DNA from: Hirudinaria manillensis | Lineage: Eukaryota; Annelida; Clitellata; Hirudinida; Hirudinidae | Length of the DNA: 64,000 nucleotides | Reading direction: 5' to 3' | Assembly: GCA_034509925.1 (NCBI GenBank) | Contig: CM067529.1 | Coordinates: 1,366,001-1,430,000, forward strand | Part shown: piece after piece, positions 23,330-37,058 of the stretch | Layout: every line of letters begins with the position of its first letter | Numbering within the stretch: position 1 is the first letter of the stretch | The notes under the pieces: model-generated | Database searches by the model: none | Seen by the model: only the letters and a program-made list of their open reading frames with translations | What the model was told of the DNA's origin: nothing | Translations under genes and position numbers: made by a program

Positions 23330-24753
23330 TTTTGTGATTGTATTTTAATAACATGAATCACAAAGTCAAAATTGAACCGAAGGCCCATCCATTACCCACA
23401 ATCACGCAACTATGCCACTAGCGAACTTCGAATGTCGCGCAACAAAGATGCAAAACAGTATTAAATTAGGAACTCAATGTTTTTAACTCAAATACATTAC
23501 ATAATACATAATAACTTATTTGTTTATAGGATGTAAAACGACGATAAAAAAAAATTCTATTTTAATAAGCAACGTCTGCTAGATCCTCCTTATGGTTTAA
23601 TCGTGCAATAGCCATGTTTTTACAGCTGCTCAAGGTGGAGAAGCAAAAGTTTTTGTATATTACACACATATTGCTTTGATATTCACGATTTGAAAAAGTA
23701 AAAAAAATTCAACGTTACCTTACCTATAAATCTGAAAACATTAAAACCAAGACATTAAAGAATGTTTCTGGAGACAGTCTTGGAAGATTAGCTGAGATTC
23801 TATTTCTTTTTTAAACATGCAAACCTTCTTCAACATTGATGAAGAACACTTTCTAAACAATTGGTGTTAACACCTCGCATTAACGAACAAACAAAATCGC
23901 TATTTTATCCTCAATCATAAACTCTCCAGAGAAACTGACTTATCTTCCAAAACTCAATAATTCAAATAACAGTATTTTCAATGCAAGTTTATTAAACGCC
24001 CTTTTAGTGAACATATTACGTAATAATATGAGAATGTTGAACGATTTCTCAGTCGTCTTTCAGGAAATAGTAACAATAAAAGTGGAATAAATGGAATAAT
24101 ACATCCATCCAAGTACGTTCATACAGTGCAGTCGGAAATGTTTGGTTTTCAAAATATACCAAATGAACCACAATATAAGCTGCAAAAGGAATAAAAAAAA
24201 AACCAAATCGTAAAAGGAAATGGTAGGGAATCATTACACTGTCCTAAAGGCAACCAATCAATTTTAATTCTACCAAAATCCCATGTGGAACTTCAGTCAA
24301 CTGGAATGCAGATCTAATGCATTGATTAAGCCAAATGGACATCACCATCTTTTAAGATAGCATGCTCTCCATTAATTTCCAAGTGTCTTAAATGATAGCA
24401 AGATGTCAAACACAATGGTAAGGATTTTGGAATCTTTAAATTAAAAATATACATCTATTTAAAAAAACCTTTTGGGACATCTTTAAAAAAAATGGAAGCT
24501 ACTTGGTGAGATCTCCAAAAGCATTGTTCAAGGCCTTCATCCTAAGTTAATGGAAAAAGGAAGCGACAGAAGTACTGGCTCGAAGCGCTGAAGCAGTTAC
24601 CGCAAATTAAACTAAAACCGATAAACAATCTTAAGGGTGTATATCTCAATAAATATAAAGTATAAAATCAAAGTCTAGAGGAAGGCACAGGGAACTATTT
24701 CTTCTTGAAAAATCAATCCTCGCACATGCCACATCTTCGTCTTCAAAACTCCA
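23330..24753. other. Intergenic, no gene seen
   Basis: AT-rich stretch between the PDZ gene start and the WASF stop. It presumably holds the PDZ gene promoter and the WASF 3' UTR. No frame shows a recognisable domain. Confidence 0.5.
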
Positions 24754-27205
24754 TCAAGCCCCGTCGCTCCAACCGCCATCGTCGTCTTCTTCATCCTCTT
24801 CAGAATCATCACCCTCCATGGCTTTCCTCCTCAGTTCCACTGCCGCCTCCATGATGGACTGCACGTCGAATCTCGCAGTGGTCCTCCTTTCCGTTATCAT
24901 TCTTCGTTCTTCAACCTTTCTGAGTTGAAAGCCTGAAGAGTTCAAAATAAATTCTCAACAAATTCAGATCAGTATGCTTTTTTTTTGACAAACCACCTTT
25001 CCTTATGGCCTCCAGCAGGTCTGATCTGGTATCTCTGATGATCCTCTGGTGACTGGTATTCAGGTGGTCGGGGGAAACTTCTTTTTCGAAGCTGGCGCTG
25101 CTCTTCACCGTAGACTTTGAAGCCGGAGTAGACGTGACGTGCTTCGGAGATCTCAAAGGATCCAGCACGTCGGCAGAGAATGCGGGATGTTTATCGCTAC
25201 TGTAAGGATTAGAATTCTCTGCCGGAACAGGATTTCCATGTGCCGTTTCTGCGTTCCTAGGAGGAGTGCCTTCGATCAAGTCCAGCAGATCCTGAACTCC
25301 GTCAGAGAAGTGGAACCCTATACCCCCCTCGCCTGCATTCTGAGAGGGCAGTTCGGCGATGTTCTGAGGAGGAGGCGGAAAGTAGCTGGAATCGTTCATG
25401 AGTTCGCCAGAATCAGAAAGGAATCGAGGTGGAGAAGGGAAGGAAGAATTAAGCATGTGTTGTTGCTGGAGGCTGCTGTCGTTTGGATCACCACCTTGTG
25501 TTCCGTGCAGAGTTGCAGGATCTAAAGAAAAGGGGTGAATGAATGCTATTTTATAAAGACAGCTTGAAAGGAATCACACCTGTTTGAGAATAATCAAAGT
25601 TGTAGCCGTAGTGTTGTGGCGTGCCTTCCTTAGGTCTAAAAACATGTTCATTTGCTCCCATCACATCCTTGTTCTGACCCATCAATGAAGATGGCTGAAA
25701 CCATAAGATTGAATGAGATCTTTTATGAATCTTAACTTAATACTGGAACATATTAAAAGTGCAAGAAATAAAAATCAAATGTAACCTCGCCATATCCTGT
25801 GTAGCCAACATTGTTGCTTTTCATGCCAGAAGGTATCGCTTGCTGCTGATAGAGCATCCCTCCAACGTTGAACTGGTCTGATCTGCTAAGTTTAAGTTTG
25901 AAGATTATCTTTAAAAAAAATTATGAAATGAAAATTAATACCTAGGCAGGCCAATAAATCAATTTATTCTTCATGTAATTTACATAATTTTAATTAACCA
26001 ATCAGCCTAATTGAGGTTCACCAATGACTAATTAGAAGCTACTTGATAAGGTGTCATTGACTGATTGATTTTGACTGATAACTTGACTTAAATTAACTGA
26101 TAATAATGTCATATCTACAGAAAAAAAAAGATTTTTCTTTCATAACTTACAATGGACCTAACCCTGACATTTGCTCAGCAAGACCTCTGCTTATCATCCT
26201 TCCATTTTGAGTGTCTATGATGACTTCTTCTGGACTCATATGCTGCTGCTGGACATTGTAGTTCGTTCTGCTGTCGTCTGCACTTTGTCCGCTCATATTC
26301 AAAGTAGGATCGAGGTCTTTCGTTGGCCTCTGCAAATTCACAAAGAGGATGGTTTTAATCTGGTCTCCAGTTTACAAATAATTAATAAAATATTTAGGTT
26401 AAACATTTAATTCATATTTGAATTCTCAAGAACCTCTAAAATCATTAAAATGAACGACCTCACAAAGTGATTACAAATAACTTTTTATTTTTATACCCTT
26501 TTAACTTTCTTTTGCTTCTTCATTTGATTTTTTGCATCCTTTGCCACCTCCTGTTTCCAAAGTTCAAAGAAATAGTCAGGATCTGTGTAGAACTTCATGC
26601 TCTCTTTTCCATCTTCCCTAATTCAAATGTTTGATTGCGATACAATCAATCGGTGAAATCATGACGGGCCAACTTAATTAGTCATTGCTGATGTTCTTTA
26701 TCATATATTAATTTATATACCTGTAGGGATCCAGAAGATATAGCGATGGAGCTGGATCAACGCAGTCATAAACTTCCTTAATGGCATTGGGTCTCGTCAT
26801 CATAGTAATGATCTCCTGATCTTTTTCAATCGTGCTCTTGAATGGTTTGCGTTGGTTGATGTCTCGCAGTGAAACTGAACCAAAATACATTTATCCTAAA
26901 ATTCGGAAAGTCGATTACAATAATAATAACTTCTAACCCTCTTCTGCTGTAGGGTTCAGACCTATGATCTGACTTTTCAATAGTTCAACGTGATGAGTGA
27001 CTCTGCAAGTTCTCTCAAACAACTGACATGTCTCCACATGAAGCTCAGAAAAAAGATCTTCAGCTAATTTGCTTAAAGAACTCAGCTGCATTACAATGTG
27101 AACCATAGTATTGTTACTGACGCATTCCAGCTCGTCTGTGGCACCTTTTAACACTTCTTTTCGACTAACATTAACAGGTTCTATGGATCTCTTGCAAATA
27201 GGCAT
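24754..27205 (-). CDS. WASF: WAVE/WASF family actin nucleation-promoting factor, 546 aa
   Basis: Eight exons: 26938-27205, 26721-26874, 26497-26617, 26151-26329, 25786-25885, 25580-25694, 24997-25521 and 24754-24932; all phases agree. The N-terminal WAVE homology domain (1-180) has MPICKRSIEP, ELECVSNNTMVHIVMQLSSL, then KPFKSTIEKDQEI, PSLYLLDPYREDGKESMKFY and DPDYFFELWKQEVAKD, with a following Lys-rich basic region. The middle is long, Gln/Asn/Ser-rich and has modest proline runs (FPPPPQN). The C-terminal VCA module has the WH2 helix (RSDLLEAIRKGFQLRKVEE), a central helix and an acidic tail with the conserved Trp (DDDGGWSDGA) that contacts Arp2/3. It acts in the WAVE regulatory complex downstream of Rac. 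An upstream in-frame ATG (11 codons earlier) exists, but homology begins at MPICKRS. The proline-rich region seems shorter than in vertebrate WASFs. Confidence 0.94.
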
Positions 27206-28361
27206 TGTGGTACGATCGGAAGGTTTTGTGAATCTCAATTAATATACTCTAATTTACAACTACTTGCAGCTTCGAGAAATACCAGCGACCAGAGTCACAT
27301 CTCATCCTATTTGTTTTGTTTACCCAATTCATCCGAGTGGCATTTCATGCTTGACAGGTCATTTTTTTCAACGTTTCACAATTTATCGAATTATAATTTT
27401 TATCTGATACAATAATTTTACCCGATTTAATATATTTGATAATTTATTATTTAAAGCGCCAATTAATAGTAGAATAGCTTATCCAATCAAGATTAACATC
27501 ATATTTCCTCGCTAATGTGAACAAAATTTAAATAATAAATAAAATATTAAATTGAAATCTGTTGTTGATTCCTAATAATCGAAATAACTCCTCTTAGTTT
27601 AGAGACTTCGAGTCAAGAAGGATTTGGTTAGGTGGGTAATTCCATCATGCAAAATTTCTCCAAATAACCTGCCTTAAGATTTTTTTGCTACAAAATGATT
27701 TGTTCAGTCTGAGACTGTGATAATATAACTAAAAACCTACTTGGTTTAATTAGAAGAAAACGATAAAATTTTACATATGTGATTATACTGTTTAATAAAC
27801 AATGTTTGTCACAATATACTGATATACCAGAGATTTGAACCCCTTGGACCCTACATGCCTTGCAGAAAAAACTATGGCCCACGAAGACTTCGATTTGGTT
27901 TTTTAAAACTAAATCCTCACTGAACATATTTTACATTTTACAATCTTAAATGAACCAGAAATATTGAAAATGTACGACTATCATTGACATAAATTTTCTC
28001 TAAAATGACACTTTAACTGCTTCCGCATGTCTTGATATCATGACCCTATTGTGTACATCAGAGGCACGACAATTCAGACTTTTCTTGTCTGTCCGAAGAA
28101 ATTTTATTAAGTTTTTTAACGAAAAAGATATTTACACACCGTTTTCAATCTCTTTTTATAATCTCCAAATATGACAAAAGCGTATTTTACGAAAACAGTC
28201 TCAAAATTATTATGCTTGATGGATCAATAGTAAAATCCAAACAATTCGCGTTCTAAAAACAGAACCAACTTTATAGACGTTGCCATAAGTCGAGCTTAAA
28301 TAAAGCACGTAAAAGATCATATAAAAACCAAATCAAAAATACATACAGAAAGTAAAATAGT
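27206..28361. other. Intergenic, no gene seen
   Basis: Between the WASF start and the Quaking-like stop, both on the minus strand. It presumably holds the WASF promoter and the Quaking-like 3' UTR. No convincing frame. Confidence 0.5.
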
Positions 28362-30935
28362 TCAATGTGCAAAAGCTGTATTGCAGACAGGCTCGTATTC
28401 GTAAGGCGTATTGTCGCTAGTTGGCGATTCTATCTGGAACATAAAGTTCATGTCGGTGACAGGGTGATGATATAGCATGGGTGAAGGGAGAATTCCTGGA
28501 CTGGAAAGAGGTGTAAGTGGAGCGGATCCTTGCAGCGGCATGTGTCCGTGAAAAAATGGTCCACTGGCGACAAATATCGGCGGTGGATTTGTTGGCGACA
28601 GAAACAATGAAGGAGGTGGTGGTGATAAAAGAACTCCCTGACCAGAATCTGAAATGAATTAATCCGAAACTAACTCAAGTGTTTCACGTTTCAGAAGTGA
28701 AATGCTGCTTTTTTAATTTAAAATTCCAAGATTTTACCTGCAGATTTTGCCAAAATATTTCCAGCCGTTCCTCTGTAAGTCCCATTCAGCATAGCTAACT
28801 CGGTCAATTGACGTTTCTTCAATTCGTCCTCATTCTCCGGCTGTTCAAAATGTTGTTAGTTTGGAATTGTTATTTAGTAGCTGAATTGTTATTTTGGTGA
28901 ATGCGATGAATGTAAATTCTTGATATTTATCGTAGCTGTGGCAAGCTAACTGCGCAAGTCAAAGCTTGTAGCTTCTGTCATCAAGTTACTTTCGTTGTAC
29001 CTCGCTTCGCCTGCTTTGAAAGCTCAGAGCATGTGTTAATAAATCTTTTATTGCAGCTTAAGATAGCGAATGAATTCGATAGTTAAAGTTGTCCAAACAC
29101 GATATGATTCTTTCTGTGACGCTCGACTTCCGACATTTCGGCCATTTGGGGATAAGTCTTTTAAATTCGGAAAGTAGTAGAGACATAACTGAGCAGAAAC
29201 CTTGGTGAATAGGATTTTCACGTTCAATTCATATGAACAAAAGGGCCATTGAAAGGAGCGAACGCCGTAGGAATGTTATGAAGAAAAATGCAAGAATTCT
29301 AATTCGTTGCCACCTCAACACGAGCAGAATTTATATTAAAGACTTCTTGAATGATTTCAATTCCGACTAACCACCGGCCTGAGCAATTTGTTGACTTCTT
29401 CGACTGCTCTTTTCATCTTTATGGTGGCCCTGTTCTTCGTATCTTCTACAGTCACAAGGACGTGCAGATCTTCATTCAAGTGCTCCCATTTGGCTTTGCC
29501 TTTCATTTGCATTTCCTGCAATAAACGAGCCAAACTTGCAAATGACGCCGCATTTTTGACATTTTAAAGCAGTTGGACAATTCGGAAAAAAAATGGTATT
29601 AGTTTGCAAAGGGTGGTATTTTAAAAGTCGGTTGTTTCATTAGTGGTCGGGATATCGATCAGGAATTGAAGACCATAAGTAGTATTCCTTTCTTACTGGT
29701 GAAAAAGTGTTCAGCTTATTAACTTTTTGAGGAAGTTGGTTGATTATAGTTAATCTACAAAACAATACTTTCAGAGGATGTTCCTAATTCTTGCCTTACG
29801 TATTAAATGATTGATTGAATTATTGAGCGATAATAAAGTAATGGGGTAATATTCAAGCAGTCGAAGACTCCATCTTGTAAAAACAAAGTACGAATTTATG
29901 TGTTTTTATCTTCGGATCCTACAAATAATTCAGAATTTCTTCGAAACCGACAGGAGTGTCACAATATGAAAAGCAGCATTTTAGGCATAGTAACGTTGTG
30001 AAGAAGAAAAGATGGCGGTTAATTTTGAATTACGGCTGAAATCTGCCGACGTTTTCAACAAAAATAACAGAAATATATTTAATAACCCATAATAAATTAA
30101 ATGCGTTCATTATTAACAAGAGAGCAGACGGCCGGATACTAGCGGAACTCGATATTGCGACCGAATTAATATTGTATTTAATAAAGTATGGGGCCACGTA
30201 ACATTATTATTATTATTTATTTATTATTATTATTATTATTAATTATTATTTGTAATTAATGATTAACAATTCAATCATTCGATCAATCAATTACCTTCTG
30301 CTTGTCTCTCATCGATCCCTGCCCTCTGATGAGTATTTTACATCCAGTGTCCAATTCCAATTGCTTTGTAGTTAAACCCCGTGGACCGAGAAGGCGTCCA
30401 ACAAAATTGAACTGAAGAATAACATTTACTAAGTTAAATAACAATAATAATAATAATTATTATTAGTTGATGTAATTACTATTATTATTATTATTTAAAT
30501 TATTATAATTATCATCAAGATATTGTCAACTATTTTCTAAATAGACTTTCAGTTAAAAAAACTAAATAGTTTAGTTTAACAAACAAAATAAAATTATTCG
30601 TTTCAAACAAGGCTTACATCTGGGTGGTCCTTAACAGGTACGACGATTTTTTCCGTCAGGGTAACGTTTGGTCCGTGTGGCTCGGGGAGCTGAAGGGGTC
30701 CCGAACCCAGACCGAGGTAGAATGCATTGCTTCTGACTCTGTTTATTTCTAATAAAATTCAAAAAGACCAAGAGTAATTGACAGACAAGCGACACCTATT
30801 TGCACATTTGGTATTGCCTTTATTTTCACCCTTACCTGAGTCCAAAAGTCGTCCTATGTGGAGGAAAGTGTTCGGAAATACGGATAGTTGCTGCCTGTCT
30901 TTGAGAAGTTGCAGAAGGTATTCTGATGAGTTCAT
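28362..30935 (-). CDS. QKI: Quaking/HOW-like STAR-family RNA-binding protein, 292 aa
   Basis: Six exons: 30836-30935, 30618-30748, 30295-30411, 29375-29515, 28738-28840 and 28362-28648; all phases agree. Domains in order: QUA1 dimerisation helices (residues 5-45, [28 protein letters not shown]); a maxi-KH domain (about 70-165) with [56 protein letters not shown]2 (about 170-195, [17 protein letters not shown]); and a Pro-rich tail ([18 protein letters not shown]). STAR proteins bind ACUAA-type motifs and control splicing, stability and translation. The ATG used is the first after an in-frame stop; the usual longer N-terminus (about 15 extra residues in vertebrate QKI) may come from an unseen upstream exon. 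The C-terminus here is one version; other 3' exons are not visible. Confidence 0.93.
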
Positions 30936-33900
30936 CGTTGGTGGCAAGATTTCCCCGAACAAAGGAAGCTTTCTCGTTGATGAGAATGAATATTATATTC
31001 GCTTTCGACTGAGAATTACATTATCATCGACAAAGCGAAAAGGTCTTCAAACTATGCCGTCGTAGTTTAAATTATCAACTGCTATCTTGAAATATGTTGT
31101 TGCGTTACTTTGCCTCATGAAATCTGGTCCAAGCTCTTGAATGAATTTTATACTTGCATGGCATTCACTACTTCTGTCAAGTAGAATGCTGAACGATTGT
31201 ATAGAGGGCAAGATTTATTGGCAATAACAATTTACGGTGTAAAATTGTTCTCTGCTTTGGTTTCATGAAAAACTAGCATCATGGTGTCTCAAATCCTCTG
31301 GCAATTTATTAATTAATTACTTGGTTAATTAGTTTTATTTTAGAAATTCTTTGAGATATTCTGTTAAAAATTACTTTTAAGAATAGTTTCGTTTATTATC
31401 TATTAATATTGTAATAACCCGGGGTTTACCATATTCTTCAGACTAACAACCTGTAATCATGATTAAGGCCATGTTTTAGGCTGAAATATTCTTACTTACA
31501 TGACCATAGACAAGGAAGTGTTAAGGCGTGTTAAATGCGCAGTGAAAATTCAATACTCGATTCGACCTTTTTTCTTTAAATGTTATCTGATAATTCACTT
31601 GTGAAATAGGTACAAATAGGTTCAAAATAGGTTCATAATTCAAGCATAAAGTTTGTCTCAAACTTAGCCTTTAGGATCCATAACTTAATGAAAAAGATGA
31701 TGAGGATGATGATTAAGTACAAGATTAAGATTATTGGCTTTGATGACCGCCTTTGATGATCATTTGTGAAAGTTGTTTATTTTATTCTGGATTAAACAAT
31801 GCCTGGATTTTTTTTAAAATGGATATTTCATAATAAAAATGATTGATTATTATAAAATGCATTATATTATAGAATATAAAATATATCGTCTTTCTGGTCC
31901 GACAATATTCAGGGAAGGACCAAGTAGGATAAAATTAGTAGGATCAATTTAAAGGCCTTGCATTGTTTCACTGTTAATTTCTCGTTCCGACCTGGTTGAC
32001 ACCAAGAACGTTAAAACATTGAAATATAGTATCTTCATGTCTTCGAAGATCATACATGCTACAACATTGAGGTAAATGTTTTAGAATAATTAAAGATTCA
32101 AAGCTTTAAAATAATGCTTTAAGGCAGAATTGTGCCATTTCTCTGATAACGAGATGGAGCTGATCATTGATGAAGTTGTGAGAATAGAAATATTTTTCTG
32201 CGGAGGATTTCGGTTGGATTTTGATGGTAAGTTAATTTCGTGACTGTAAATTAATCCGCCTTTGGATTTAAGTTCAAAGAAAAGGTACAATATAATTTTT
32301 ATTTAGTTTTTGGCCCGACAGTTTTTCTGCGCTTGGCATATTAGAATTCTCCATAGATAAATGAAAGTTGCAAAACCTTGTTCATCAAAAAGATTATCTT
32401 AGAGAATTAGAATGGCCTATTGCTTTAATTTGCATTTTCCGCTATAGTCTATCCTTAGGGGTTTCTAAATTCGCCATAGGTAGCAAGTGATGTAAGATTT
32501 AAGTCAGTAGAATAACATTTCTCAATAAAACATACAAAAAGTTTTAATTTGGTTTTAGTTTTTTTTTAATAAATTGTTTATATCTTTATCTGCACTTTAA
32601 TATCCTCACAAAACTTCGCAGGGAAGCGATCTCTAGCGAACCACTAGAAAATTATTTTAATCTGGTAACATCTTGGTGCGAAGTCCATTAAAACGACTTA
32701 TTTTAAAGATATTCTCAATGAGATGTCGAAGTCCAAGGCTGTTCAAGGTTGATTCCCTCAGATAAAACAGAAGTGATAGTCCCGTTGTTAAATTTGACGG
32801 TGTCCTGATTCAGATACTTGAAATTTTTTAAAGTTAAATGCTTTCGTAATTAAAAAAATAATAAACAAAAGCATGCTGTCTGCTGACGATTGCAAAGTGA
32901 TTTGTTATAATCACCTGCTTTATAATATGTTGAAATCATTTAAGACTCAGATTTGGAAATGCAGTCATATCCTGTTTAACAAATTATGAATTAATTGAGT
33001 CTTGCAAGAAAACTTGTGCTCGGAATAATTAATTCATAAATCATGCTCTATTCTAATTTCTAATTTCGGTGTTTTTCTGCTGGTAATCGTTATCTCAGTA
33101 TTAGTCAATTTATATCAAGTAACTACGTAAAATATCATACTATACTAGATTTATGTGCGTCTTTATAACTTTTTGAGGAAGATTTATAAAAACTCAAACC
33201 AAAGGAATCCTTTTTTTTCTTTATATAATAAGTCATCCGTGAACAACCTTTAGCTTATTTTAAGCATTTGCCCTTGTCCACTGTACCGAAATACGAAAGT
33301 ACAAATATTTGTGCCCGCAGAATGACATTCATTGTTATTTAAATGAAACGTGCCAGTACCAACACGAGAGATTATGCTTAGAAATCATGCTTATCAAGTT
33401 TATGTTGTAGGCTTTTATTCAGGATTGATTTTATTAAGTTTAAGCAGCTAAATCTCTAATTGGATACTTTGATATATTGGCCTTTCGCATTTTAATCTAT
33501 ATTTAAAATTAGTTTTGATATTGTAGAACTTTTATGATAAAATATAAAAAAATAGGGTGTGATGCAAACAAATCCTGCTGTCACAACAGCTACTGTTGAC
33601 GAAAGCGGGATGCCAGGTGTGTGGCGGATTGAATTTTTATTTGTCGTATTATTATAAATTTTAAATTTGTACTTAAATGATGATTATAAATATGTAAAGT
33701 TTTGCCAATGTGTTGACGTGGCGATGTGTTGAGACGCATTTCTTGGTGACTATGAAGTATAAACATTTGATCGGACAAGTATTCGAATTGACATTAAAGT
33801 GCTACGTTTATCCTATTAAAGCAGCGGATATTTGAATTTAATTATAAGCAAAAAAAAAATGGGACAAATCTTCAACTCCTCTAATCCAATGATTTGTAAC

Positions 33901-34182
33901 ATTAACTGTTGCACGTTGAATTAGGAAATGATTTTCGAATCTCAAGTCTTCTGCTGGAGACATTACAAAAACGGCAAACTTTACATTGATTTTGTAAATT
34001 CGAATCTAATGGAATTTTTAAATGTATTTGTATATATGTAATCTTTGTTTAAATTTGTCTAATTGGTGACAATTCACTTAAGAAACTTTGATGGTGTGAT
34101 GTTGTGTTTTGTGATTGATGGAAAGTGCCATGAAAATGAGAAAATGACATTGCAATTTCTTATTGGATCCATTTTATTAAAG
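30936..34182. other. Intergenic between divergent QKI and SLC35A genes
   Basis: 3.2 kb with no convincing coding frame. The two flanking genes are head to head, so both promoters and any missing 5' exons (at least one for SLC35A) should lie here. No obvious repeat or transposon. Confidence 0.5.
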
Positions 34183-35330
34183 TTACTCTCAGCTCATCAA
34201 AGACTGCCAAGTATACGAGCCTGCTATGCCTGACCTTCCAAAATGTGGCACTGATCATTGCCATGAAGTACTCAAGAAGCAGGCAGGGTGATAAGTACAT
34301 GATGACAACAGCTGTGGTCATATCAGAGATAATCAAGCTAGTCAGTTGCCTCCTCATAATTCTCATTCAGGAGGGCTCTTATAAGGAATGGTTGAAACAT
34401 CTGCATGTCAACATCATCAAACAACCGATAGATTGTTTGAAAATATCCATACCAGGCCTTATCTACATGGTCCAGAACAACCTACTTTACGTTGCCGTGG
34501 CCAATCTCGAAGCAACGACTTTCCAGGTACGAATCCGTTCGTATTTCATCCTCGTAACTTTATTTAAGTAATTTTATTTAAAAAAAAGAAAAAGATAAAG
34601 AAAAACAAAGATAAATTGGATGAATTTAATGAACTACTTCAACATTTTATAACAGGTCATGTATCAACTCAAGATCCTGACGACAGCTCTCTTCACCGTA
34701 GTCATGCTGGGCAGAAAGCTTTCAAGGACGCAGTGGTTTTCTCTGTTGGTACTTTTCATAGGAGTGTCTGCCATCATCCACCTCCAGGCCTCTCAAAGCA
34801 AAGAAGTCGGCGAGACTCCGACCGCCGAAGACAAAGGACTAAAACCTTTTCTCGGAGTGGCGGCGGTGCTGATTTCCTGCGTCTTGTCCGGCTTCGCGGG
34901 CGTCTACTTCGAGAAACTCCTCAAGAACACGCCCCAGTCGCTCTACATCCGCAACGTCCAGCTGGGGGTGTTCGGTGCTGTCACCGGCATGGCCACGGCC
35001 CTGACCTTCGACAGGGACCAAATCTTAGACAAAGGGTTTTTCTTCGGTTACGACGGTCTGGTGATGTGCGTTATCTTGCTGCAGTCCATGGGCGGGATTT
35101 TGGTTGCCGTGGTAGTCAAGTATGCAGACAACATCCTCAAGGGCTTCGCTACCTCGGCGGCCATCATCCTCTCGTGCATCGTTTCCACGTTCTTTTTCGA
35201 TTTCCAACCGTCCCTCACCTTCCTGCTCGCGACCGGATTGGTGGTAGGCTCCGTTTACATGTACAATTCCGGCGGCATTGGTACCTCAGAACCTCACTTG
35301 CCTTTCAAAAGGAGCCAGGAAGTGGTATGA
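34183..35330 (+). CDS. SLC35A2: UDP-galactose/UDP-GlcNAc transporter, SLC35A2-like (5' exon not found)
   Basis: Two exons are visible: 34183-34526 (enters in phase 1 from an upstream exon) and 34656-35330. The product is a multi-pass Golgi nucleotide-sugar transporter. Diagnostic stretches: YMMTTAVVISEIIKLVSC, LIYMVQNNLLYVAVANL, QLKILTTALFTVVML, SGFAGVYFEKLLKN, GGILVAVVVKYADNILKGFA and the GFFFGYDG loop, the last favouring SLC35A2 over A3. About 340 residues are recovered, near the family length; the missing N-terminus would be only one helix or less. These carriers exchange cytosolic UDP-sugars for UMP. The last exon is much richer in GC than the surrounding sequence. No start ATG exists in frame before the 34181-34182 acceptor, so the 5' end is partial. 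Confidence 0.88.
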
Positions 35331-37058
35331 CCGGTTTGTGAATGAAGCATTGACCCTTTTTTCTTTTAATTTATTTGGTCTGGTTTTTAGCATTTTGATT
35401 GGTTTTGAATTGGGTCAATAATTTCGACGGTCCTACGCTTTTCCTCTGCCTTTAGTATGCAGCCATCTCGGTATTTATTGATTTCGATCGCAGCTTACAA
35501 AGCACGGATTATGTGGCGGAGAAGGATTTTAATTTATGGAGATATTGATTGTATTTTTTTTTAGATCGATCAAGGAAAGGATCTCTGAAAAAAATAATTT
35601 TATCGGGTCGTGATATCAGAGTCTTCAAGTAGACGATGCTTTATTTTCGGGCTTTTTGCTTTTTAGAAGGGGTTTTTTTCATTCTTTACTTGTTAGTCTT
35701 TTTTTCTTTTTTTTTTGACCATCTTGCGTTTATTTGTCATCTAAAAATCAGTTCTTGTCATAAACTTTTGTAAATTTGAATTTATTTTAATATTAATGAA
35801 TGCACATGAATATGAATATTATGGATGTCTTCCATCTTCGAAGTCTTCTGTCTGTAATACTCTGAGACGTGCAAGTCCGATAACTGCAGTAAACGTAAAC
35901 TTGTGCTTGATATTATACGTTAATTAAACATTAAAACGTCATAATACTTCCCAACTTGTTAAGAATTAACGCGTGCATTAACCCCTTGCCAAAGTGTTCG
36001 AGCAATCAATTTTTGAGTGATTTTGAGAAGCAGCTGCTGGATTGAGTTGAGATTGATAGCTTAACTATAGGGATGTAGTTCTAGGAGTCCTCACAAGTCA
36101 TCTCACTTTTTCTGATTTGCATTTCAATTGTCAGTTTCTTTCCTCTGATCGTAGTCCGTCGATTCCAGGACATCTTTGAAGGCATTTTATGCAATCACAT
36201 TTAAGTTTTGTAAGAAAATTAAAAACAATTGGAAGTAATTTTTCATGGAATTGTGAAAATTTTCATTTGCCAGCCACTTGAATACTTGTCGAAGGAATGC
36301 ATTGTTGTTGTTATTGTTGTTTTTATCATCACTTCTGTTGACATCATTGCTGATTTACATATCACAACATTTCATCTTAATCCTTCTAAGCATTGAAATG
36401 CTAACCAATTCAAATCTCAAAATCATATTCAGTCATAAACTTAATAGGCATTTAATTATTTTAAATTCTTCATGGTCTTGTGTTCACAAAACAACTTAAC
36501 TGCTTCCATTCTAACCTTGCACGTTAACTTGCATGACCTATTGACCTATTAATAATAATAAACGAGCAGGACGCAAAGTTCTGAACAAACGGTTTCGACC
36601 GATTGCTTGTCACCAACGTCAAACGTCTGTGGAGATCACGAGTAAACATGTTTTCAATTTTTAACAAAGATAATCTTTAATCTGAATTGCTAATTCACCC
36701 AATGAATTTCTGCAACGATCGGCCTGGCAAAGCACCGATGAAACGCATCGAGCGATCCGCGGATTCTGGCAAGAAACGTTGCAAGTCTTAACGAATATCT
36801 TTGGTCAGGACGAGTAAAAACCTCCGTCCGGCTTCCTGGAGTATCCGTTGTTGCTCGTTTGCAAGTGATGGCTATCTGTTCGAAATATGTTTTTCAATTT
36901 AGGCCACTAGTGGCTCTGCTGTTATCAGAATTATCAGCGATATTATTTTTAATGTCATGCTTATATTCCATCCAACAACAATGAAGACAGCAACAACAAC
37001 AACAGTGTATTATATTATTCAGTGACAACAGCAGTACCACTCAAACTCATGATATCAA
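35331..37058. other. Intergenic, no gene seen
   Basis: The SLC35A 3' UTR side, then AT-rich sequence up to the stop of the cysteine-rich minus-strand gene. Only short frames with hydrophobic low-complexity translation. Confidence 0.5.

Noticed and set aside
34616-35341. Arg/His-rich plus-strand frame over SLC35A2-like exon 3
   Set aside because: Out-of-frame shadow; the transporter frame has clear homology.
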